Positions 1 through 5,763 of a DNA stretch of 5,763 nt are shown piece after piece. The translations under genes were made by a program, and so were the position numbers. The notes under the pieces were generated by a model. It searched no databases, was not told the origin of the DNA, and worked only from the letters and a program-made list of their open reading frames with translations. Position 1 is the stretch's first letter; each line of letters begins with the position of its first letter. This DNA is from Bacteroidales bacterium (lineage in GTDB: Bacteria; Bacteroidota; Bacteroidia; Bacteroidales; UBA3663): NCBI GenBank assembly GCA_030526445.1, contig JAUNCV010000131.1, positions 1-5,763 on the forward strand, in the 5' to 3' direction.

Positions 1-1335
1 ATGCAAGAAGAAAATACTGACAACGCAATAGCCATACACTTGAGCGAAGATGGAGCGTTGACGTTCTGCAAGATAGATCAGGCGCAGAATGAGAAATGTG
101 AAAAGAGTTAAGACAATTGTAGAGCCTACAAAACCAAATTCCTCTCCTACCGTGCAGAAAATAAAGTCGGTCTCCTGCTCTGGCACATACGAGAGTTTTG
201 TCTGTGTGCCTTGAAGGTAGCCTTTGCCAAACAAACCTCCTGAGCCGATGGCAATCTTGGCCTGATTTACATTATAACCCGCACCTTTCAGGTCTTCGGT
301 CATGCCCAGCAACACCTCGATACGGCCACGCTGGTGCTTCTGCAACACATCGTGAAAGGCATAATCGGCCGTATAAAGGAATCCCATAAAGACAAAACCA
401 AACAGGCAGGTCCACACATAGTTTCCTACACGATTGTAAATCCACAAGATGAGGCTTCGCACAGAAGCATAGATGCAGAGCGGAATGGCCACCCAACGCC
501 ATTCTATGACAAAAGGAAGTGGTATCCAACGCGTTACGATGTAATAAGTAACTGCCACGGCTGCTGTGATGCCTGTAAGATTCAAGGCTTCAGCCTTATC
601 GTCGCAAGCGAATGCAAGCATCAGCGCTATCATCAGAGGAATGAGCAGAAGCACAATGTTCTCGCCCAGTCGCGATGGTTCAGGCTCTTGTCCTGGCGAA
701 AGGATTACGCCTTCGGGCAGCGGAACAATACTGTACTTCACGCCAATCACAAAGATCAATATGAGGCAGAAGCCAAACCAGAGAACAATGCCGCTCATGC
801 CCTGTCGGTAGAAGAGCAATGCCATGGAGAAATATACCAGCGCCGATCCCGTCTCGTTTTGCAAGAGAATAATCAGAATAGGCACTATCACGATGAAGCA
901 GGCCTTGAGAAAATTGCCCGGTTGTGTGAACTTGAAGCCGTAACTATTGAAGAGCCACGCAAGCATAAGTGACGTGCTGAACTTGCCAAACTCTGCCGGC
1001 TGTATGGACATGAAATTGCCGATCTTGATCCATGAGTGTGAACCATTGATGTTGGGGCTGATGAAGATTGTCACGACCAGCAATGCCATGACGCCCAAGT
1101 AAACAAATGGCGCCACACCCATATAAGTCTTTGCGTCAATTACGAATATAAATACAATAAGTACAAACGCAAGACAAAACCAGACAAACTGTTTTCCCGA
1201 AACACGCGCAAAGTCAAAAATACTAGCTCCATCCATATTATAGCTGGCAGCATTGATTGTAAACCATCCTGCCAGTACCAGAATTACATAAAGAATAGCT
1301 GTAATCCAGTCAAATCCCTTTAATGTATTGACCAT
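1..1335 (-). CDS. rodA: RodA, SEDS-family peptidoglycan glycosyltransferase (C-terminus cut off by window edge)
   Basis: Polytopic inner-membrane enzyme that polymerises lipid II into glycan strands for side-wall growth, working with PBP2. The frame is open from the ATG at 1335 to base 1 (445 codons, no stop), so the protein continues past the left edge; the usual SEDS C-terminal PLPxxSYGGS region is missing. SEDS landmarks in order: GSHSWIKIG (98-106), QPAEFGKF (112-119), QNETGSAL (159-166), QRGR (335-338), GSGGLFGKG (364-372), GTQ (376-378) and PEQETDFIF (385-393). D390 matches the essential aspartate of E. coli RodA (D262). The stretch between about 200 and 330 is far longer than in E. coli RodA and holds extra hydrophobic segments (about 228-243, 254-268, 283-297, 308-323). 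Position 161 is E where the family usually has D. It starts 37 bases after mrdA with no Shine-Dalgarno sequence, and is the last visible gene of the cluster. FtsW is the main alternative, but the mrdA partnership and the motifs favour RodA. Confidence 0.95.
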   Translation of the reverse strand, partial: MVNTLKGFDWITAILYVILVLAGWFTINAASYNMDGASIFDFARVSGKQFVWFCLAFVLIVFIFVIDAKTYMGVAPFVYLGVMALLVVTIFISPNINGSHSWIKIGNFMSIQPAEFGKFSTSLMLAWLFNSYGFKFTQPGNFLKACFIVIVPILIILLQNETGSALVYFSMALLFYRQGMSGIVLWFGFCLILIFVIGVKYSIVPLPEGVILSPGQEPEPSRLGENIVLLLIPLMIALMLAFACDDKAEALNLTGITAAVAVTYYIVTRWIPLPFVIEWRWVAIPLCIYASVRSLILWIYNRVGNYVWTCLFGFVFMGFLYTADYAFHDVLQKHQRGRIEVLLGMTEDLKGAGYNVNQAKIAIGSGGLFGKGYLQGTQTKLSYVPEQETDFIFCTVGEEFGFVGSTIVLTLFTFLILRLIYLAERQRSIFAQVYGYCVVSIFFLH

Positions 1336-1345
1336 ATAAATTTGA

Positions 1346-1359
1346 AAATTGGACAATTT
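1346..1359 (-). repeat. AT-rich dyad before rodA start
   Basis: Perfect inverted repeat AAATTG / CAATTT with a 2-base centre, lying in the mrdA-rodA gap 10 bases before the rodA ATG. On the coding strand it reads AAATTGTCCAATTT. It is too AT-rich and too tight to be a rho-independent terminator hairpin, and it lacks a following U-tract. It is similar to the dyad before mrdA. Confidence 0.4.
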
Positions 1360-1372
1360 AAGTTAGTATTTT

Positions 1373-3232
1373 TTACTTCATTGCACCTGCATTCAGCGTA
1401 CTTTGCTTGTACATATTCTCTTCAAAGAACTTTCGTCGCTGAGAAATCTTGCCATTTAGGTACTTTTCGATGACCAAAGATCCGATTGGAACGCCAAATG
1501 TAGCACCGAAGCCACCGTTCTGAACATAACAGCAAACCGCAATTTTTGGGTCTTCATAAGGTGCAAAACCCATGAAAACAGAATGGTCTTTTCCGTGAGG
1601 GTTCTGAGCTGTACCGGTTTTACCACACAATATAATTCCCTCTGGTTGCAAGTTACCGGTTCTGCGCACGGTACCCATGATGGCCGCTTGGTGCATTCCT
1701 TCATAAACCAAGTCATAGTATTGGCGGTCAATGCCGGTATGGTGCGGATGCAAGAAAGTGTCGGGAATTTGCTCAAAGCCATCGATTTTTTTGATGACAT
1801 GAGGAACGTAATAATGGCCCTTGTTGGCAATAGTTGCAGCCAGATTGGCAATTTGCAGCGGAGTGGCAAGGATCTCACCTTGTCCGATTGAGATGGAAAT
1901 TACGCTCACAGGTTTCCACTTATCGGTGCGGAAAGCCTTGTTATAGAACTCCTTATTCGGAATAAATCCGCGTGTTTCGCCAGGAAGATCAATGCCTAAC
2001 TTGTAGCCATAGCCCATGGCAACCATGTAATTTTTCCACGCATCGAAAGCTTGCTGAATGCCCTTGTGCTTTTTTGTATTGCTAAGCACATTATAAAGAC
2101 ACCAACCAAAAAAACCGTTACATGATGTTGCAATGGCAGGAATGATTGTCCAGGAAGCGTTACCATCGTGACAACCCATCTTGAAGTTGCCGAAACGGAA
2201 ACCGCCATGGCAAGGCAACGGAGTGTGCTCGTTGATAACACCCTCTTGCAGAGCTATGAGACCCTGAGTGGGCTTGAACGTTGAGCCTGGAGGGTATGAT
2301 GCCGTGATTGCTCTGTTGAAAAGAGGTTTGAATGGGTCTTTCTGCAACATGCTGTAGTTCTTGCTGCGCTGACGGCCTACCAAAAGGCGCGGGTCGTATG
2401 TGGGAGACGAAACAAGTGCAAGAATTTCGCCGGTTTTTGGCTCAATGGCAACCAGTGCTCCTACCTTATTTACCATCAAACTCTCGGCATAAGCCTGAAG
2501 CTCAGCATCGATGGTAAGTGTCAAATCTCGTCCAGGAACGGGATCGATGTCATATTTTCCATTTTCGTAGCTTCCCTTTACAACACCATGTGCATCGCGC
2601 AAGAGGATTTCTTTTCCCTTAACTCCGCGCAGATAGGTTTCATAACTCTTCTCCACGCCCATATCTCCCACATAGTCTCCGCGCTGATAATAGGGGTCGC
2701 GTTCGATTTCTTTCGGGTTGACCTCTCGGATATTACCCAAAATATGTGGAGCAATAGGATACATGTAGTTGCGAATGGTTCGGGTTCGGATATCAAAACC
2801 CGGGAATCGCCACAGCATTTGCTCAATGTTGGCATAATCCTCGCCGGTAATCTGGCTTGTGAACACCTGTTGAGTATAAGAAGAGTATCCACGACTGTGC
2901 TTAATGTCATTGATACGTTTCTCGAAGGTTTCTCGGTCAATGCCAATGGTCTGACAGAAAGCAAGTGTGTCGAGACCTTTCATTTCGCGCAAGGTTACAA
3001 CCAGATCATAGGCTACCTGGTTATAAACGACCTGACGCCCATGGCGGTCAAAGATTTCGCCACGGGCTGGATATATTGTTCTAGTAAGAAAGGCATTATT
3101 TCGAGCGTCTTCTTTGTATTTATCATCAACAATTTGCAGAAAGAACAGGCGCAAAATGTATATGAGAACAACGACAAGAACAAGGCCGCCAATAATGAAT
3201 TTTCTTTTCTCGAGTTTAAAGTCGTGCTGCAA
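1373..3232 (-). CDS. mrdA: Penicillin-binding protein 2 (class B PBP, D,D-transpeptidase of the elongasome)
   Basis: Inner-membrane transpeptidase that cross-links glycan strands made by RodA and is a beta-lactam target. It has 619 residues, close to E. coli PBP2 (633). Order: short cytoplasmic tail, one membrane helix (about 13-33), pedestal domain with YPARGEIFDRHG (54-65) and GDMGVEKSYE (189-198), then the transpeptidase domain from about 235. Catalytic motifs: S317-T-F-K320 (acyl serine and lysine), S370-C-N372 (SxN) and K538-T-G-T541. C341, C354, H355 and C371 surround the active site and may bind a metal. Start choice: the frame has a stop at 3245-3247 and no ATG before residue 84, which lies beyond the membrane helix. 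TTG at 3230-3232 is the best start; an ATT two codons upstream is the only near alternative. The resulting N-terminus (MQHDFKLEKRK) resembles Bacteroidetes PBP2 starts as I recall them. It lies 37 bases after mreD and 37 before rodA, consistent with co-transcription and the known PBP2-RodA complex. Confidence 0.96.
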   Translation of the reverse strand: MQHDFKLEKRKFIIGGLVLVVVLIYILRLFFLQIVDDKYKEDARNNAFLTRTIYPARGEIFDRHGRQVVYNQVAYDLVVTLREMKGLDTLAFCQTIGIDRETFEKRINDIKHSRGYSSYTQQVFTSQITGEDYANIEQMLWRFPGFDIRTRTIRNYMYPIAPHILGNIREVNPKEIERDPYYQRGDYVGDMGVEKSYETYLRGVKGKEILLRDAHGVVKGSYENGKYDIDPVPGRDLTLTIDAELQAYAESLMVNKVGALVAIEPKTGEILALVSSPTYDPRLLVGRQRSKNYSMLQKDPFKPLFNRAITASYPPGSTFKPTQGLIALQEGVINEHTPLPCHGGFRFGNFKMGCHDGNASWTIIPAIATSCNGFFGWCLYNVLSNTKKHKGIQQAFDAWKNYMVAMGYGYKLGIDLPGETRGFIPNKEFYNKAFRTDKWKPVSVISISIGQGEILATPLQIANLAATIANKGHYYVPHVIKKIDGFEQIPDTFLHPHHTGIDRQYYDLVYEGMHQAAIMGTVRRTGNLQPEGIILCGKTGTAQNPHGKDHSVFMGFAPYEDPKIAVCCYVQNGGFGATFGVPIGSLVIEKYLNGKISQRRKFFEENMYKQSTLNAGAMK

Positions 3233-3234
3233 AG

Positions 3235-3247
3235 TAATTGGTAATTA
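3235..3247 (-). repeat. AT-rich dyad before mrdA start
   Basis: Perfect inverted repeat TAATT / AATTA around a 3-base centre, reading TAATTACCAATTA on the coding strand. It ends 2 bases before the proposed TTG start and includes the in-frame upstream stop at 3245-3247. A role in start-site access or protein binding is possible but not shown. Confidence 0.35.
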
Positions 3248-3269
3248 GTTTGTTATGTTTCTTAAAAAA

Positions 3270-3776
3270 TTACTTTTCTTTCTTACGTCTCGACATGAAT
3301 TCTTCGAGTCCAATAAATATGATTGAGGTCAAAACAGTAGATATGACAATCTTTATCAGCATCTGCAGTATGTTAAAGCAAGTAAAGGCTTCGATAAGAT
3401 AGAGCAGAAAAGCATGACAGAGAATAATCGATATGCAGTATCGGTTAAACAAGGATTGGCCAATAGCACGTCTGTTAGGCGATCCGCTTTTGAAATCGTC
3501 GGCCACCACATAGGCATGTAAAATAGGTAATCTGACCCAAGCAATTGTTGTGCAAGCAAGAGCATTCATGCCAGGAGTGTTGCTAAAAATATCTATGAGC
3601 AAACCCAGGAGGAAACAAATAGCAATCTGCAGTGGGCGATTGATCTCGACAGGCATCTTGACGAGTAGATATACATAGAACAGAACGATGCCTCCAGCAA
3701 TGGCCAAATGATTGAAAATCAGTACCTGCAGAACAAAGCAGACAAAAAACCAAATTGTTATATAAATAGAGTTCAT
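3270..3776 (-). CDS. mreD: MreD, rod shape-determining membrane protein
   Basis: Small integral membrane component of the elongasome that partners MreC and influences how MreC activates PBP2. It has 168 residues, near the usual MreD length (about 160-170). It is almost wholly hydrophobic, with probable helices near 5-22, 27-40, 48-64, 70-90, 112-131 and 137-157. The most family-like stretch is the helix around 51-75, with LGLLIDIFSNTPGMNALA (57-74), matching the G-x-x-x-D-x-F/L...G-x-(N/H)-A pattern of MreD. It ends in a basic tail (RRKKEK), as expected for a cytoplasmic C-terminus. The ATG at 3776 lies only 6 bases after the mreC stop, so translation is probably coupled. MreD sequences diverge strongly, so the call rests on size, topology and its place between mreC and mrdA as much as on motifs. 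Confidence 0.9.
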   Translation of the reverse strand: MNSIYITIWFFVCFVLQVLIFNHLAIAGGIVLFYVYLLVKMPVEINRPLQIAICFLLGLLIDIFSNTPGMNALACTTIAWVRLPILHAYVVADDFKSGSPNRRAIGQSLFNRYCISIILCHAFLLYLIEAFTCFNILQMLIKIVISTVLTSIIFIGLEEFMSRRKKEK

Positions 3777-3782
3777 AGAAAC

Positions 3783-4634
3783 TTATTTAAATGTTTGCTG
3801 GAGTTTTTCAATTTCATCCTGGTCTTTATTGACGATGATGTTTACGTCATTCAAGCGAGCGAAATCGGTAAAAAGTTCCACTTTGCACACAAAAAAGTTG
3901 TTATTTCCTTTTTTATCATCAACTTTAATGATTCGGCCAATGGGAACACCTTTGGGGAAAGAGGCAGCATAGCCTGTTGTTACGACCGAGTCTCCGACCT
4001 GTGCTTTTGAGTTTCGGGCAATGTCTTCGAGCATACAGATGCTGGTGCTTTTGCCATCCCACTGCAGTGAGCCAAACGATCCATTGTGCGAAAGGCCTGC
4101 CGAAAGACGCAGTTTAGGATTAAGCATGCTGATGACGAGCGAATAATGTTCACTCGTGTTTGCAACAATTCCTACAACGCCATTGTGGGCTGCAACACCC
4201 ATACCTACGCGCACACCATCGGCCTCACCTTTGTCGAGGGTGAGATAATTTTGTGCCTGATTAACAGAATTAGACACAACGTGAGCCAGCATAAATTCGA
4301 ACTGCTTTTCGGCTGCATCCTTCTGCCATTCTGGGCGGTTTTCTTCATCAACCTGATCAGAATACTCGGCCAGGCACTGGCGAAGTCTGACATTTTCAGC
4401 TTCAACCTCTCCTATTTGTTCGAGCAGCTCCTGATTGATGCTTCGAAGCGAAAAATAGCCTGTAATGTTGTTTGAGGTCTGGTAAAGGCTGCCAGTTACA
4501 GCATTTGCGCTTCCAAACCAGATGCTTCGGTGATAGGGGTTGCTTTGAAACAACAGTATCAAACTAATAATAGCCAAGAACAGCCAGGTGAAAAACGGGC
4601 TGTTCTTGGTAAAGAAACGTATGAGATTCCACAT
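3783..4634 (-). CDS. mreC: MreC, rod shape-determining periplasmic scaffold protein
   Basis: Bitopic inner-membrane protein whose periplasmic part binds PBP2 and, in E. coli and relatives, promotes its active conformation, linking MreB filaments to wall synthesis. It has 283 residues, normal for the family. Order: cytoplasmic stub, one membrane helix (about 14-30), linker, short coiled coil (about 65-92, with NQELLEQIGEVEAENVRLR), then the double beta-barrel region (about 114-270). Typical MreC elements are NYLTLDKGEADGVRVGMGV (129-147), NGVVGIV (151-157), the stretch from 206 to 220 around AQVGDSVVTTG (211-221), and FPKGVPIGRI (226-235). It begins with ATG at 4634 without a Shine-Dalgarno sequence. 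The coiled coil is short and followed by a charged segment (E97-E109), so the dimerisation arm is modest. It follows mreB after a 90-base spacer and is almost joined to mreD. Confidence 0.95.
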   Translation of the reverse strand: MWNLIRFFTKNSPFFTWLFLAIISLILLFQSNPYHRSIWFGSANAVTGSLYQTSNNITGYFSLRSINQELLEQIGEVEAENVRLRQCLAEYSDQVDEENRPEWQKDAAEKQFEFMLAHVVSNSVNQAQNYLTLDKGEADGVRVGMGVAAHNGVVGIVANTSEHYSLVISMLNPKLRLSAGLSHNGSFGSLQWDGKSTSICMLEDIARNSKAQVGDSVVTTGYAASFPKGVPIGRIIKVDDKKGNNNFFVCKVELFTDFARLNDVNIIVNKDQDEIEKLQQTFK

Positions 4635-4724
4635 AAAATAATGAACAATTAAGAATGAAAAGTTAGAAAATTCCGGTTATTATCGGCCATTGACGATTCA
4701 GAATCTATAACTTTTTACTTAATA
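4635..4724 (-). other. mreB-mreC spacer (90 bases), leader of mreC
   Basis: This is the longest non-coding gap in the window. It holds no ORF of note and no hairpin with a U-tract, so no terminator is called. It contains an 11-base dyad (gattcagaatc, 4695-4705) and an AT-rich dyad just before the mreC start. On the minus strand TAACTTTT resembles the Bacteroidetes -7 element (TAnnTTTG), but no TTTG-type -33 element lies at the right distance. I therefore cannot support a promoter here. The gap could let mreB be expressed separately from the rest, which is inference only. Confidence 0.4.
4639..4651 (-). repeat. AT-rich dyad before mreC start
   Basis: Inverted repeat TAAT / ATTA with a 5-base centre, 4 bases upstream of the mreC ATG. 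On the coding strand it reads TAATTGTTCATTA. It resembles the dyads before mrdA and rodA in position and sequence. It is the weakest of the three because each arm is only 4 bases. Confidence 0.3.
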
Positions 4725-5744
4725 TTATTTAATGAGGAATGGGAAACGAGCAATATTCTGAAGAGCAATACCGGTACCCTTTGCTACAGAGAGAAGTGGA
4801 TCTTCTGCCACATGGAACTTGATACCAATCTTATCCTGCAAACGCTTGTCGAGGCCACGCAGCATAGCACCACCGCCGGTGAGATAGATACCGTTGCGCA
4901 CAATGTCGGCATAGAGCTCTGGTGGAGTCTCCTCCAAGCCCTTGAGCACAGCTGCCTCAATCTTCGAAATAGACTTCTCAATGCAATGAGCAATTTCCTG
5001 ATAGCTTACTGGCACCTCCATTGGGAGGGCTGTCATCTGGTTAGGACCATGCACAATGAAGTCTTCAGGTGGGTTGTCGAGCACGGTAAGGGCCGAACCT
5101 ACATTGATCTTGATCTGCTCTGCAGTAGGAATACCAACACGGATATTGTGCTGACGACGCATGTAGTCAAGAATGTCCTGAGTAAGGTCATTACCAGCCA
5201 CACGGATAGAGTTATTGGTTACAAGACCACCGAGAGAGATTACGGCAATCTCAGACGAACCACCGCCGATATCGACCACCATGTTACCCTCTGGAGCCAA
5301 AACATCAATGCCGATACCGATAGCAGCAGCCATTGGCTCGTAGAGCATATAAACATCTCGGCCGCCTGCATGCTCACTTGAGTCGCGCACCGCACGGATT
5401 TCAACTTCGGTCGAACCTGAAGGAACGCCTACAACCATGCGTAACTGAGGAGAGAAAAGTTTATGACTGCCGAAAGCCATTTTGATCATGCCTCGCATCA
5501 TCTGCTCTGCAGCATAGAAGTCGGCAATGACACCATCGCGCAGAGGGCGTACGGTTCGGATGCCTTCTGGTGTACGACCTTCCATCTGCTGAGCCTTATG
5601 ACCAACAGCGATGAGCTTGCCATCACGAGCATCGAGAGCAACGATTGAAGGTGCATTGACAACAATCTTGTTATTCTGGATGATGACGGTGTTGGCAGTA
5701 CCAAGGTCGATGGCTACGTCTTGTGTTAATTTGAAAAATGACAT
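4725..5744 (-). CDS. mreB: MreB, actin-like rod shape-determining protein
   Basis: Cytoplasmic bacterial actin that forms membrane-bound antiparallel double filaments and orients the elongasome around the cell. It has 339 residues, the usual length, and is complete. The nucleotide-binding motifs of the actin/Hsp70 fold are present: phosphate 1 at D13-L-G-T-A-N-T19, the catalytic glutamate E136 in LYEPMAAAIG (134-143), phosphate 2 at D158-I-G-G-G-S-S-E165, AEQIK (208-212), and the adenosine motif LTGGGAMLRGLD (288-299). The N-terminus MSFFKLTQ can act as a short amphipathic membrane anchor, as in Gram-negative MreBs. Compared with E. coli MreB, the first E of the IEEP motif is Y135 and the GGGTTE threonines are serines; both look like lineage variation because the catalytic E remains. 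The ATG at 5744 is the natural start, directly before the conserved beta strand. The promoter should lie to the right, outside the window. Confidence 0.98.
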   Translation of the reverse strand: MSFFKLTQDVAIDLGTANTVIIQNNKIVVNAPSIVALDARDGKLIAVGHKAQQMEGRTPEGIRTVRPLRDGVIADFYAAEQMMRGMIKMAFGSHKLFSPQLRMVVGVPSGSTEVEIRAVRDSSEHAGGRDVYMLYEPMAAAIGIGIDVLAPEGNMVVDIGGGSSEIAVISLGGLVTNNSIRVAGNDLTQDILDYMRRQHNIRVGIPTAEQIKINVGSALTVLDNPPEDFIVHGPNQMTALPMEVPVSYQEIAHCIEKSISKIEAAVLKGLEETPPELYADIVRNGIYLTGGGAMLRGLDKRLQDKIGIKFHVAEDPLLSVAKGTGIALQNIARFPFLIK

Positions 5745-5763
5745 GAATAACGAATAGTCAAAT

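Noticed and set aside
334..972. Plus-strand open frame of 212 codons
   Set aside because: It lies wholly opposite rodA, whose SEDS motifs are clear. Its translation is rich in His, Lys, Arg and Glu with no recognisable domain, which is typical of an antisense shadow.
1996..2241. Second minus-strand frame inside mrdA, with others at 1456-1878 and 2578-2964
   Set aside because: They are alternative frames within the transpeptidase and pedestal coding sequence. The main frame is intact from start to stop, so there is no sign of frameshift or an overlapping gene.
2588..3244. Plus-strand open frame of 218 codons
   Set aside because: It lies opposite the N-terminal part of mrdA and shows no family motif. 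The opposite strand encodes the conserved pedestal domain of PBP2.
4670..4690. Possible hairpin ccggttattatcgg as a terminator after mreB
   Set aside because: Only three base pairs can form and there is no U-tract on the minus strand. It is too weak to call.
4812..5381. Plus-strand open frame of 189 codons
   Set aside because: It is antisense to mreB, over its conserved phosphate and adenosine motifs. The protein has no recognisable features.
5745..5763. Possible mreB promoter at the right edge
   Set aside because: Only 19 bases of leader are present, and no TAnnTTTG-type element is visible. The promoter must lie outside the window or in an upstream gene.

Overview
The window is a single minus-strand gene cluster, read from right to left: mreB - mreC - mreD - mrdA (PBP2) - rodA. 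It encodes the core of the elongasome (Rod complex), which inserts peptidoglycan along the side wall of rod-shaped bacteria. The first four genes are complete. rodA runs off the left edge after 445 codons, so its C-terminal end is missing. No RNA gene, mobile element, CRISPR array or horizontally acquired segment is visible, and no stretch over 100 bases lacks a gene.

The sequence suggests a member of the Bacteroidales, most likely Prevotella or a relative. None of the five starts has a Shine-Dalgarno purine block; the leaders are AT-rich, as is usual in Bacteroidetes. The MreB sequence style (LYEP, GGGSSE), the long RodA and the Cys-rich PBP2 agree with what I remember of that group. This placement comes from recalled family features and not from a search.

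Layout, right to left. 5745-5763 is a 19-base fragment of the leader upstream of mreB. 4725-5744 is mreB. 4635-4724 is a 90-base spacer, the longest in the window. 3783-4634 is mreC. After 6 bases comes mreD (3270-3776). After 37 bases comes mrdA (1373-3232), which appears to start with TTG. After another 37 bases comes rodA (1-1335, partial). The common strand and short gaps point to one transcription unit whose promoter lies beyond the right edge. No terminator is seen.

How the genes work together: MreB forms membrane-bound filaments in the cytoplasm that orient the machine. MreC (periplasmic) and MreD (membrane) couple those filaments to the synthases and help activate PBP2. RodA polymerises lipid II into glycan strands, and PBP2 cross-links them. 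Mapped onto the families, the active-site residues are present: PBP2 S317, K320, S370, N372 and K538-T541; RodA D390; MreB D13, E136 and D158. The system therefore looks functional and conventional. The points worth a second look are the TTG start of mrdA, a probable all-Cys/His version of the PBP2 zinc site, a central insertion of about 125 residues in RodA, and short AT-rich dyads just before three of the starts. I do not see a new biological system here.
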